Of a stretch of DNA of 64,000 nt, positions 34,399 to 46,000 are shown one piece after another. Origin of the DNA: Lepeophtheirus salmonis (Eukaryota; Arthropoda; Copepoda; Siphonostomatoida; Caligidae); assembly GCF_016086655.4 (NCBI RefSeq), contig NC_052139.2, forward strand, positions 28,524,002 to 28,588,001, in the 5' to 3' direction. The notes below the pieces were generated by a model. That model had not been told where the DNA came from. It saw nothing but the letters and a program-made list of their open reading frames with translations, and searched no databases. The number at the start of each line of letters is the position of its first letter. The stretch's first letter is position 1. The position numbers were made by a program, and so were the translations under genes.

Positions 34399-34990
34399 TA
34401 ATTCTCATTTTGGTTTAATGATTCTACAAATATTTAATACCTCTTCTTTGACACGATAAGGAGTAATTCCTTAATTTTGGCTAGACATAGAACTTGTAGC
34501 CTCACACCCGCTTCCCCGAGCATCAATTAAACCTTTCAATATTCCAAAATACATTCTCTATTCTACAGTCAGCCCTAGCCCACAGATTGTGTGGGTGAAC
34601 TGCTGGTTGCGAAGCAAGTTTCTTCTCCCCTTTCTTGAGCATCAAATAACCCTTTGAATATCCAAAATACACCCTGGCCCTCAGGTTGTACAGGTGAAGT
34701 GCTAGAAAATACTATTTTAAAGCCGCCATAGCCTTAAAGGCTAAAAGTTGTTACCAGAACCGTTTGTAGAGCCGTAAGAACCTACAAGAAAAATTTCAAG
34801 AAAATCCATTGCATTGAATGTGATTGAAGATATTCACATTTAATATATTCATATCTTGTTGATGTTTAAAATTCAAAGGCTTCAGATTTTAATGGAAGAC
34901 TCGCTATATAGTTAGTTCATTTCGATATATGGCTCTGAATGGACATTATACTCTAACAATCTGATTTAGAAAAAAAAAAAAAAAAACAAG
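34399..34990. other. Intergenic stretch with intron-like homology to the lipase gene
   Basis: Positions about 34905-34970 (TTTCGATATATGGCTCTGAA…) resemble 51335-51380 in the intron before exon 3 of the lipase gene, so the duplicated segment includes flanking intron sequence. C-rich words around 34590-34690 recur (CACCC, CAGGTTGTACAGGTGAA), and their origin is not known. Confidence 0.45.
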
Positions 34991-35260
34991 GTTATTCTGG
35001 AGTAAGAAGAAATGTTATCCAGACTTTGGGTGTTTCAACCCAATACGTTTTTTGGGATTCCGATCCTTTCCTTCGGACATTTTTGAGTTATATACTCGAC
35101 GTAATCCACATAATCAAATGCATTTTTCCTTCAACGATTTATTAAAATAGCTTCATCTACATTTGATGTCAAGAAGGAGACTAAAATGTTCGCACATGGA
35201 TTTATTGGGAGGTGTGGCAAGGATTGGGCCAGGTTTCTCATAAAGGAGCTCCTAGAGAAA
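34991..35260 (+). pseudogene. Decayed copy of lipase exon 3
   Basis: After an AAG acceptor the sequence reads LFWSKKKCYPDFGCFNPIRF, then FELYTRRNP, TFDVKKETKMFAHGF and IKELLEK before a GTTAGA donor. This matches exon 3 of the lipase gene (51517-51805) almost word for word. It is 270 nt long against 289: six codons are missing after SFP.D and one base is missing after NDLLK, which shifts the frame and makes a TAG. No other lipase exon was found nearby, so it is a partial duplication on the same strand about 16.5 kb upstream. Confidence 0.85.
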
Positions 35261-36170
35261 GTTAGAGTATTCATAATGTTTTTGGTTTTTTTATCGTTGA
35301 GTGAGTATATTTCACGAGAATTAACAACGAAAAAAATAAATGTCTATGTAAAATACAATTTATACTCTATTATCTAACTATAAATGTATAATTTTTTTTT
35401 TTAAACAATATTTATTTAATTATAACTTGTTTGCAAATTACTAAATATAAGCTCTTGTCATTATATCACCAATTATCTCCTGTGTATAACATGGATGGGA
35501 GCTTGAATTGTCTCAAACTTGATTATTTTCCAAGATGTATTCAATCGACTATGATTTTCTTTTCGGTATTTGATTCACTTTTCCATCTCCTGCATATAAA
35601 TATTTATCAAATTTTTGATGCAATAAAGATCACATCAATTCCAAGACCATATTCTGTTGTTCGAAATATGTAAATTCTAGCATCACTTTTGCCATTTCTT
35701 TATTATTTTTCTGCAAACAAAATCGGTCTGTATAGTCTTTTTTTTTTAAATAATGGATTGATACTCGCGCGCGCTTAAATTATATGCTTCTTCTTTAACT
35801 AATATTAAGAAATATGTTCCCTTCAATCCACGTCACAATTGTACACTTCGCACAAGACTATGTGATTTTTTTCTTTCTCCCTCCCGCCAAAAGAAAGGGA
35901 GAGAAAGAGATAGAGAAGAAAAGAAAAGAAAGAAAAAGATCAAGGTACAAAGGGACAGACAAGATGAACAGGACTTTTGATTCCTCCTCTCGTCAACAGA
36001 TACAGGTGTGCGCGTCTAAAACTGAACACTCCTTTAAATTTTATGCCATGCACATATTCGTGATTTTATTGAGTTGAAACCGGTTTATACTTCGAGGCAA
36101 GGGTCTTGACTAGTTAGAATCAAAACTCCAGCAAAATCTAAATAGCAACAGTAAAACAACAATCGATAAT
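35261..36170. other. Intergenic stretch
   Basis: A GAAA/GAGAA purine-rich tract lies at about 35893-35940. No supported gene was found. Confidence 0.45.
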
Positions 36171-36980
36171 ATGGAGAGACGTCAAGTCGCAATTTTGGAA
36201 CTTTCCGCGCGGGGAAAAACTCCCAATAAAGCTAAGATAAAATCCGGTGTCGTTGGCCACCATCTCGCCTAGGCTGAAGGGCGTCTCATCACTGAAAAAA
36301 TGACGACATCGGCTGGTTTTTTCTTAAGCTTGTTGAGAACTTGCGAGGCGTTTTTCCTTGTCTACAGGTTTGAGGGCATAACGAGGGGTTCTCTTGTAGA
36401 CCTTAAGACCAAGATCTTTCTTAACTAGCCAGTCCATGGTCCTTCTACTGACGTTGAACTCCCTGGAGAGGCTTCTGACGGTGACCTTACCTCTCCTGTC
36501 CTCGACAGACTTTTTCACGGCAGCAACCATTTCGTCCGACCTTCGAGGCCTTGACTTAGATCTTGTAGTCACCTCAGGAGTCCCTTTAGGTACGACGTTG
36601 TAATCAGTGGTGTGGCTGCAGTTCAGAACCTTAGCAATTTCAGTGGGAGGTTTTCCCCGCGCGGAAAGTCCCTAAAGGAACTTGAAAATAATGAACTTTG
36701 AAGTCTTTGGAACAAAAGTTCCAATGACTTCATTTATACTACACGGTGGTCCAGATAAATTGGGGAAAATGCTTATAACGAACGAAGTAATTTGTTCGTT
36801 ATAAGCATTAGGACAGAAAGCCAAACACCTGTTGTTCTGGTTTTTGACCTTCTGGTCCTCGCAATTGTTATGTTGTCGCTTCTGGTCCAGATATAGGACG
36901 GCGTGGTATGTAATGGATGTATTTTTCCGTTCGGAGGCTTGTTCCAAGAAATTCCAAGTGAACTTTTTATATAATTCATA
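36171..36980. mobile_element. Fold-back composite of mariner fragments
   Basis: On the plus strand 36171-36227 reads MERRQVAILELSARGKTPN, a transposase N-terminus. From about 36672 back to 36228 the minus strand reads LSARGKPPTEIAKVLNCSHT, then DEMVAAVKKSVED, REFNVSRRTMDWLVKKDLGL and, after a frameshift, FSDETPFSLGEMVAND. The same N-terminal word (CTTTCCGCGCGGGGAAAA) thus occurs twice in opposite directions. A TIR-like word CACGGTGGTCCAGATAAATT starts at 36742. It leads into a perfect 15-bp hairpin (arms 36769-36783 and 36794-36808), and beyond it the minus strand reads EDQKVKNQNNRCLAFCPN (about 36860-36810), a piece of another DD37D transposase. None of these can be active. Confidence 0.75.
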
Positions 36981-37889
36981 TTTCTATGTTATAATTATAT
37001 GTCATAGTTTTTAATTTCATCCAGGCAGCATTCATTTGTAATTAAAAATTAATCTAGAAAATTTCAATTAAAGAAAAAAGTCATGTACACCCATTTGACC
37101 CCACTCACTCATGGTTTCAAATGGGGTATCCCCTCTTTTTTGGTTCAAAACCTAAAAAAAATGCTACTTTTTAAAATAATTTTTTAGCTTATATTCATTT
37201 AAAGACTCATACTTACATTTTGATACTTGAGTTAATTATGTTAAGGCCTAAGACTTTGTGTAGAAGTATATTAAAAAAAAAACATCAATTTAAAAATAGG
37301 AAGAATTCCCCGTTTTCTATGTTATCGAGAGGGAAAAACAATGTAAAAAGTTTTCTACCTAACAATGATACAAATACATTTATCTTATTTATTTTTCAAC
37401 ATGGTCTCCTTGTAGCAGTTCTGTACCCTAGCAAATAGTGCACAGCGTTTTACTCTACAAAATATTCTTTCATCAGACACTTTCTGTTCGTGGCTCAATA
37501 ACTCCGAGTTGGATTGCCTTAGAAGCATCAGATTTTAATATCATTATCTGAATTCTATACAGAGTTATACATACTTAAAAAAAAATAATGACAACTCAAT
37601 ACTCGATTTTGTACATTTTCACAAAAATACGCTCATAAATTCACTCAAACGACTGTTACAAAATAACTATTCACATAAATGTGAGTTTCCAATTATATCT
37701 GACATATCGGGCACAATGTTTCTAAAAACTCTCTGCATATAAATTATCTTCAAACTTCAACAACTTTTCTTTGCAAAATAAAGAAATTCTGGTATTTCAA
37801 ATATTTATTGTCATTACAATCATTTTGTAAGCTGATGAGAAGAATTAATCATATTTCTAATGTGTTTTTCTTAATTTTCTGTTTGTTAA
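36981..37889. other. AT-rich intergenic stretch
   Basis: No supported feature. A short imperfect inverted word pair around CATTTGACCCC / AAATGGGGTA (37090-37130) was noted. Confidence 0.4.
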
Positions 37890-39560
37890 GTGTCCAGATT
37901 TCAACTAAACCCCTGGTAAATAGCTTTTGTTAGCCCGTAAACAATTCCAAACAGTCATTTTAAACAATAGTTTCATAGTTTTGAAATATTGGAGCTAACT
38001 ACCAACTGATTTTGTCCCTTTCCTCACATTTCTTTTTGAAGGAAAGGTTGCGTGATGTAATACAGGTTATTACGTGATACATGGTGAAACTCACATCTAA
38101 GTGTTTCAGATGAAATAACCATTAATTACCAGAATTATAGGACAGCAACTTGAAATCAAAATGGATTATAAATTATCCTATTGGCTGCGTAAAAATTACC
38201 GTGGAACAGTGACGATCACTGTGGAAGATTAAGAAAAGAAAGATAATCATATTTTAATCAAGTGACTTTTACAAATTTTAATTTCTATTTTATAACTTTA
38301 ATGACCATTGTCTTGTTTATTAAGTGGACCTTTCCGTACTCCAGAATCAAAAACTAAAATTTTATTAATATAATGTTATATATATAATTAATTTTTTTCA
38401 TGAACACGATACCAATGTCCATAAACAAATATAGTTTTTAAATCTTTGAATAATCAATAAATTAATTCATGAAATCAGACTTTTGAAAGTTTTTATTCAA
38501 TTGTGATCTTGAGTGATTTGTAACACTTAAATTTTTGTGTGTGTTCTCTTGATCATATGTTTTCTAGGATTCCTTGTTGTTGATGATATACATCTTTCAA
38601 CGATTTGAGAATTACACTGAATATTTGTTAGAGTTAAATCTTCACCTTGAGCACATTTTAACAATTCATTTATTAGCCTTTTAATAATTTAGGAAGTCAT
38701 TTCCAATACCTAAACACATCTAACACTAACATGATAATTTTGAATTTGGTCAACTTTAAAAAATAGGGAACACTCTTCTGTCCAGTTATCCTAATCAGCG
38801 TTCTGAACGTTGATTGGTTGAATTAGAATAAACTCTTGTCAATTTGTAAACGATTCCAATTAATCATTGGTGAATTGTTCCGTAGAATTGGGGCTAGCCA
38901 TGACTATTTTTGAACTATTTGTCTGTTTCTTTTGGAAAGAAATGTTGTGCGATACAATAAAGGTAACGCCGTGAAAAAATTGTAGAATCCCTAAATTCTC
39001 AATGTACAATGAAATATGAAGTTCAATGAAAATATCTATAACAAGTTTAATGATATTTTCTTCATCCACAAAATCATGATTACTTCTGTGTAAAAGTCAA
39101 TAAATATTTGACATATGAGTAATGTAATATGATTGGTCAATAAAATAATTCATTTTTCTATTATTATATTTCAATTAATAAGGCCTATCCTAACTATTTG
39201 GGCTTTAATTAATAATATGTCAACTTTCAAATAAAGATTAAGTAAGGTTGAGTGATTATTCATGATATTCTTGCGCTTATTAATATTATGTTTCAATCAA
39301 GGTTAATTGTGTTTCTATTAACCTTGGTTTAAATGCTTCTTTTCACTTTTTGGGACATTACTTTGCTTCGAAGATATTGAAATCAGAGCTTTTTTGTAAA
39401 TTCCAAGACATTAGTTAACTTTTGGCCTAATTTTAAAACATAGGTTATCGTACTTCAGCTGAAACATCAAATCTAAGGTTGGCTCTTTTGAGCCAACTTG
39501 TCCCAACGAATAAAACAATGACTACTTCCATAGTTTTTAAACTATTATAGATCGTTGCCA
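37890..39560. repeat. Long dispersed repeat L1x, copy 1 (uninterrupted)
   Basis: About 1.4 kb (37890-39320) is similar throughout to 55530-56870. Shared words include CGTAAACAATTCC, TTGAAATCAAAATG, GTAAAAATTACCGT, AATGACCATTGT and CAATGAAAATATCTATAACA. The next about 220 bp (39340-39560: TTTTAAAACATA, GCTGAAACATCAAATC, AACAATGACTAC) matches 59040-59275. Within the repeat, a unit of about 150 bp (37925-38075) recurs at 38830-38970. No open frame was recognised. The name L1x is only a label here. Confidence 0.7.
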
Positions 39561-40169
39561 ATAACCTCATAAATTGCATCATACTTGAAAGAAACAACAT
39601 CTTGAGGCCTTAAAGTTTTTATGTCTAATAAATTTTCATTAAATAGCTATATGAATATAAAAAAAAACTTAATACCTGCATTGAATTCTAATTGATGCCC
39701 ATGGTAAACAGTGATATTTGATTTCAATAATAGTAATATGCATAAAAGGTCAGCAACAATGGTTAGATTTGTACCACAGTTATCAAAAAATATCTTATTC
39801 TTTCTATTGTAACTCTTAATTTTATCTTAAATACGGAATTAAGGTTGTATTAGGGTATGATATATATTATATAAAAAAAGCTATGTAATATAAGTTTGCT
39901 ATTTTGATAGTCTAAATAGTCAATTTTTTTAATAGTGAAAACTTATTTTCTATTAATATTAAGGAAACTAATGTACTATTGTATTTCAAAATTGGACCAA
40001 CAAATACAATCCATCTATCAAAAAATATATCCCTCATTTGATTAGTTTTGTTATATATCAAACACTTCTTATTACATCATTATATATTGGAATTTTCATA
40101 ATTACATATTTGTAATATATTTTGTATAGAAGGACTTAAATTTTATTTTCTATAACAATCAATCTTTTC
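39561..40169. other. AT-rich intergenic stretch
   Basis: Nothing assignable was seen. Confidence 0.45.
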
Positions 40170-40940
40170 AATCCAGTCGGCCCACTTCCCCCCTCTGACG
40201 GATTCACCCATCTTTTTACAATAATAGTTAGTTTTCTGGTGGGCCAGAACCCATTCCAATCTCCGAAACAGACACGACTACATGTGCACGAACATTGCCC
40301 TTACATTGGATATAACAATTTGGCGTTCCTATGGAAATAATCTCCGACAGAAGCCCTCAGTTCACTTATCAACTCTGGCAACAAGTATCTTTCTCTCAAG
40401 CCTAGAAAATAACCTGCACCACTTCATATCATCCACAGTATAACGGATTAGTCAAACGCTTTCATCGACAATTCAAATATTCCATTAAAGCACGCCTTAC
40501 TTCTTCACAAACGGTAGACCAACTTCCCTGGCCACTTCTAGGTATACGTACAGTCCCTAAAGAAGGTCTTCCTTCTTTGTCAGCAAAAATGCTTCACGGT
40601 CAACTCTTCTCCATTCCTGGTGCAATGATATATCCTTCTTCGTCTTCTCCAGAACAAACACTAACCGACCTAATACACATGTTTCATTGTTACTTCCTCA
40701 CTCAATCAATCATTACATCAAATAGATTACGTATCATCGAGGCTTTGGAACTCTCAATTCTTTTTTGTTCGTCGTGGTCCTACTCTAAAAGGTCTACAGT
40801 CCCCTTATGAGGGCCCCTCTTCAAGTAATACAATTGTTAGGTATATATTGGGATATTCAACAGGGCTCCCGATTCCAACAGATCTCCATCGGCCAATTAA
40901 AGACCAGATTAGTTCTAGATGACTCTTTACGAGAAGACTT
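40170..40940 (+). pseudogene. Ty3/Gypsy-type integrase fragment
   Basis: Frames on the plus strand, joined across stops and shifts, read VGPLPPSDGFTHLFTII (about 40178-40228), ISETDTTTCARTL (about 40260-40300), FGVPMEIISDRSPQFTYQLW (40322-40381), NGLVKRFHRQFKYSIKARL (40443-40499) and VDQLPWPLLGIRTVPKEGLP (40511-40571). RRGPTLKGLQSPYEGPLQVI follows (about 40770-40828). This is the order of an LTR-retrotransposon integrase core plus its C-terminal GPxxV domain. The catalytic Asp of SDRSPQF is visible. No LTRs, protease or reverse transcriptase were found, so it is an old fragment. Confidence 0.8.
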
Positions 40941-41089
40941 CAATGTTAATCCCTACAGTTGCCTCGACGTGAACTTTTATCAAGAACGTTTAAACAAATA
41001 TTTTTAATATTAGCCTATTACTTAATAAGAATATGTTTATCGATGTTTTGGTGTCTTTGTAAATGTTTACATGGCTGTTAATCAGAGTT

Positions 41090-42060
41090 TTTTTTTCTGA
41101 TCGGTGATCATTGTGATATGAAGATAGCCGATAATATATCGCTTATCGCAGTATCGCAATTGGTCCTGATCCTTATATCGCTATATTAAAACAGAAATGG
41201 AAAAAAAATATTGCGATCCGATCAAACAGATCCAGAGAGAGACGACAACTTTGAGAAGCAGGTCTTCTTCATGTCAAATAAAGAGCCAGAAGATAAATGA
41301 TTCATGAAGATATTTTATTATTTGCCGGCAGACTTTATTATAGTTTTTTTTTTCTACACATTTTTTTCTAAATTAAAATATTATAAATAAATACATTTGA
41401 AAAAGGTGTATATATCGTTTATTTTAGTTTAAAAACATGTCTACATGTATATGTTTTTACAGAAATTGTATATTTTAATGTGATCCCAATTAAATTGATC
41501 GACCCGCTGATTGCAAATGACCCTGATCGCTATATCGAACTGAACTTCTTATCCCAATTTTTGATTGGATCGCAATGTTTTTTCTGATTGCTCACATGCC
41601 TGAATATTTATGTGCTACATATATCGTAAAGCCTCTTTTACTTCAGGACTTGAAGTACCTATTGTACTCACGGAACCTATTCAAATTACGTGCTGTTTTC
41701 TTTTGTTATCTACATTTGATACATAGAAGTGAAGTGAAGAAAATATTATTCAGTTTATTTGGTCATTAATCAATAATAATTATAACTCACTAATCAGATT
41801 TCGAGACTCAAACATGGGGTGTTATTAACTCTATTGAAATTGGGACTTTGAACTCCAGGAGCACTCGGTTTGGACTAGAAAAAAGAGATTTCAGATTTAA
41901 CTATGATTCAATATAAAAGACTTGTAACTCGTCTAGAATTCGTCCTCCGATCGACAAGGTTCAGATTTGAATAAGACTCAAGGCTTAAAACTCACTATCT
42001 CACGTACTCAAAAACTCACAACTGTACTTTTGAGACTTCATTCGAGCTTATTTCTCATTA
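41090..42060. repeat. Degenerate simple repeats (ATCGC- and GACTC-type)
   Basis: Positions 41098-41230 and 41480-41580 are rich in ATCGC/GATCG words (TATATCGCTTATCGCAGTAT). Positions 41800-42060 are rich in GACTC/AACTC words (GAGACTCAAACATG, AAGACTCAAGGC, AACTCACTATC). No coding features. Confidence 0.5.
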
Positions 42061-43134
42061 ATTGAGATTCTGCTATTTTTCTTAAAAATAACTATTGAAC
42101 AGCTCCGTTTACGATATACTGGACGATATTTAGACTTTTTATTTGATATATGTCGGAAGAATTATACAAGAGAATGATAATCATCACATACAATTATTAA
42201 TATGGAAGTGAACTCTGTTTGCTCTCGAATTCGACCTATATATATGTTTCAAGATAAGTCATTTAACTGACTGAAAGAAAAAATATGCTCTTGTTTCATC
42301 ATCGTTCATAATTTTCCTACAAAGTTTTACAGTGAAGACGCAAAATAAATAAAATATATTAGAAGGTGAAACTAATCAACCTCTATTATTTATATTCTAT
42401 CGAATTTCTTTTTAAAGGTTAAGCTCTATGAACTTGCGCACATCATTGGATAAATCAAAAAATGGTAGTAGTTTATAACATTCGTGGTATTTTGTGACTT
42501 TTATAATGGATATGGCTATATATCCTGATATGTAAATGATCACTCCTTCAAATCTTGAGATCTTTAACAGTGTCGTTCATGTCAATACCTGCGAGGTGAC
42601 GACCTTTATATGTACAAAATATTCAGTGACTTAGGACTACCATTATTAGGACTGTTCGCAAATTTCGTTGAATTATATTCAGCTTTCGACAAGGACTCAA
42701 GGAGTGTCTATTTGAGTAACATTAGTTTTTAAGTGGCCTTAATTATTTAGACTCTTAATATTTGCATACCACTCTATCTTCCAGGATCTAATGGTTTTGA
42801 CTTAAAATAAAATCCAGTAATATAAGATGAAAATATCTAATGTAATCCACATTTATCCTCTCTTTCAGAAATGTAAGTGTATTCAAACAAGTTTATTGAT
42901 GCCTCATATTGAAAATCATTGATTAATTGATAGATATTTTACCGATTCAATTGTCCCACCCGGATTAATATTATTGTAATATATTGTCACGCAACCTAAA
43001 CAGCTTATTTTATAAAAATTCCTTCATACATATTTAAACAAAATGGACCTAAAATAAATCAAAATCGACTTTTTTTATATACAATTTTTAAATAATTAAA
43101 ATGTAAGGTCTTTTCTAAAACTTGATTTAAAAAA
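42061..43134. other. AT-rich intergenic stretch
   Basis: Nothing assignable was seen. Confidence 0.45.
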
Positions 43135-43270
43135 AAAAGAAGGCTTTAGCGGCCTTACCTACATTTTTTGAAAGTTTTAGTTGTCATGTTCGTGTTCTAT
43201 AACTTGAATAATAATAATAAATGTGGGGTTCAGCCTGTGGGTGCTCCCAGACCTTCATTTTGTTGCGGAG
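43135..43270. repeat. Dispersed repeat, pair with 51385-51500
   Basis: The sequence around AATAATAATAATAAATGTGG … CTCCCAGACCTTCATTTTGTT resembles AATAATAAAAATAAATTTGG … TTCTAAGACCTGAATTTTGTT in the lipase intron before exon 3. Confidence 0.5.
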
Positions 43271-44975
43271 TGAATTATTATTTATACATTATTATATTCC
43301 ATATTCATTTGATTTAGCTGTCTGCTTGAAAAATATTATTATTGATTAGTTATTTAGCTCTATTTTAAAAGTTTATAGTGAACACGTTTGGTTTCTATTT
43401 ACAAAATAAAATATTATAGAATTGAATGCAAGAAATAAGAATTGTTAATTCAAATTTTACAGATTTTTTATGCATAATAATAAATTGATCTAGACTAAAA
43501 TACAGAATAGAATTATTTATTTACATCTCAATTTAGATACTACAATAACATTAAAACAAAATTATTCATAAATTTAATTTTAAGCAAAAATCAATAATTT
43601 GTTCTTAACAATTATAATTAATTATACAAGTATAATATAAATATAAACATATACTTTTATAATGTGTTCTTATCCAAATGATGAATTCAGAAGGTAGTCA
43701 ACAAAAAACCCTCAAACAATATTAATCTTCTAATTTATCGTGTAAATTATGATTTGTATCTTGTAGAAATAAATGTATTGCACGATTTTTTGTTATTTAT
43801 TTTTTTATGCAATCGAACTATCCACATTTTTTTATTCATCGTCATTTTCTGTTACATCATTAAGTTCTCGATCCGAATCAAAAGATGTATAATTGCACCT
43901 AAATCTGTGTTTGTTTTATCAAAGTTACATAATGCGCCTTGTAATAGAACACAAGTAAATTTAAATTTAAAAAAAGAAGCAACGGAAAATGATAAGATGA
44001 TGAAGAAATATCTTGTATCAAATAATTCGTTGGTAAGGATAAAATGATTGGCTATCTTTGGTTAAAAATTAATAAATGTTTTACGAGAATAAGTTGACGG
44101 ATGAACAAAATCGTTATGGTTAGAAGTAGATGGGAACGCAAATTCGTCATCTTGAGAAGGGGAATATTAACATATTTTGTATCGGATAGGTTTGATTCGT
44201 TTTTTATAGACTTAAAGAAGAACCTTTTTTCCCCCCTCACAATAAACCAAAGGAACGATATTTTTCATTAGATATTCTTTTTTCCTCCGGTAATATATTT
44301 TTGTAAAATCAGAGTACGGAATTCCAGGTTTTAATAAATTTATAGGAATAGCTAGTGTACTATCAAACCATTTTTTAACATTTACAACTACAGGAAAAGC
44401 AGATGTGTGATAATTTTTTATTCCTTTTAGAGGGCTGCAATAATTGCCCTAAAACATCTTCCAAGTATATCACTGAATTAGTGGGCATCCGCTCTTCTGA
44501 GATGATATCAAACTAAGTATAGTAGATCTATTTGCAACTTATTCCACTAAATCTTCAGCACGATCATTTTTTTAGCTGATTATAGTATGATTTTGAAATG
44601 ATACCGAAGCTGCGGTCTGGCAAAAACTTTGAATGATTTTCAGCAATAAAGTGAATATAAATTTCATCAAATACACTACGAATAACCATAGATGCAAAAA
44701 CCCCATTATAAAGTAATTCTTATTCTGGCATTTGTAAAGAAAAATCAAATGTGAAAAGTGGAAATTTTTTAAAAAAACCATTCAAACTTTCTTACTCACA
44801 ATTATCACATTGAATTTCAAGACGCAGAATTGGACTCTGCAGTTCTTGGTATAATAGAGATGTTACACAGTTTGAACCTGTCTTACATGTTTTCTATAAA
44901 TATTTTAGAAAAATATTATATAGATTGAGTACTTTAGAAATCAAAATGTAACTGTTAAGCCTCATCAAACATATA
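43271..44975. other. AT-rich intergenic stretch with weak coding-like patches
   Basis: Several broken open frames occur at 43750-44860 on both strands without a recognisable motif. They may be the debris of an unidentified transposon. No gene is supported. Confidence 0.35.
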
Positions 44976-45897
44976 AAGGGTGATTCAAAACGAGTGGTTT
45001 ATCCAGAAGGGATTTTTTGACAGGCACGCGCGGGTTCTGTCAAATTCATACGTCATTTTTACTCAGTATTGTTTTACAATTCTTCATGGAAAGATATACG
45101 CATCAACAACGTGTACAAATTGTTCAATTGTACTATGAAAATCAGCGTTCTGTGAAAGAAGTTTTTCGTAAATTACGCCCAACTTATAGTCCACATAATC
45201 GACCTTCAGAATCCACAATTCGCAGCATAATCGAAAAATTTGAAGGGGCAGCAACTTGCTGGGATGTCTCGTCGTCTGGTAGGCCACGAACAGCTCGCAG
45301 CGAGAAAATATTGCGGCCGTAGTCGAGAGTGTAGCCGAAGATCGTGAAGAATCGAGTCCCCACCGCTCTCAACAACTTGGCTTGTCGTATGCAACAACTT
45401 GGCGCATTTTGGTAGCTAAAATTGAAGCACATGGTCTCCACGATATTTGGTTCTAACAAGACGGTGCCACTTGCCAACAGCGCGCGTAACAATGGACTTA
45501 TTGGGACATCATTTTGGTGAGCAATTAATTTCACGTTTTGGACCGGTGAATTGGCCACCAAGATCGTGTGATATCACACATTTGGACTTTTTACTTTGGG
45601 GCTACGTAAAAGCAAAAGTCTATGTGGATAAACTAGCGACGATTGAAGCATTGGAAGCAAATATTGAGCGAGTTATTCGTGAGATTCCGGTCACAATTCT
45701 CGAATGCGTCATCAAAAATTGGTGCGAAAGAATGGACCGTTTAAAGGCCAGTTGCGGCCAACATATAAAGGGGATTATTTTCTAGAAATAATTGTAAAGG
45801 ATTGTTTTTTCGGTTCATAATAACGTTTTGACCATAATATAATATTTTATGTGTTTTATTTCTACAGTCCAAAAACCACTCGTTTTGAATCACCCTT
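44976..45897 (+). mobile_element. DD41D (rosa-like) mariner, deletion derivative B
   Basis: TA flanks nearly perfect inverted repeats, AAGGGTGATTCAAAACGAGT and its complement at right. The plus strand encodes the N-terminus MERYTHQQRVQIVQLYYENQ from 45086, continuing through the helix-turn-helix region to ATTWRIL (about 45392-45413). It then jumps to EAHGLHDIWF (45424-45453) and QDGATC, and after a 1-nt shift and a stop to TMDLLGHHFGEQLISRF and WPPRSCDITHLDFLLWGYV (45556-45612), ending …IKGIIF-TAG at 45783-45785. The second and third Asp are 41 residues apart once the shift is allowed for. The block with the first Asp (FSDEAHFWLNG in the family) is deleted. Derivative A at 12577-13459 kept just that block. 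Confidence 0.88.
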
Positions 45898-46000
45898 TAT
45901 ATATATATTAGACGTTCCTAATATTTCATTCTCAATATCATAAAGATTAACTATATAAAGAGAAATAAAATGAGTATTTCACAATTGCATTGACGTATAA
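45898..46000. other. Short AT-rich spacer
   Basis: Nothing assignable was seen. Confidence 0.4.

Noticed and set aside
43754..44047. 97-codon hydrophobic open frame
   Set aside because: The Phe/Ile-rich composition is what AT-rich DNA gives by chance, and no motif or gene context was found.
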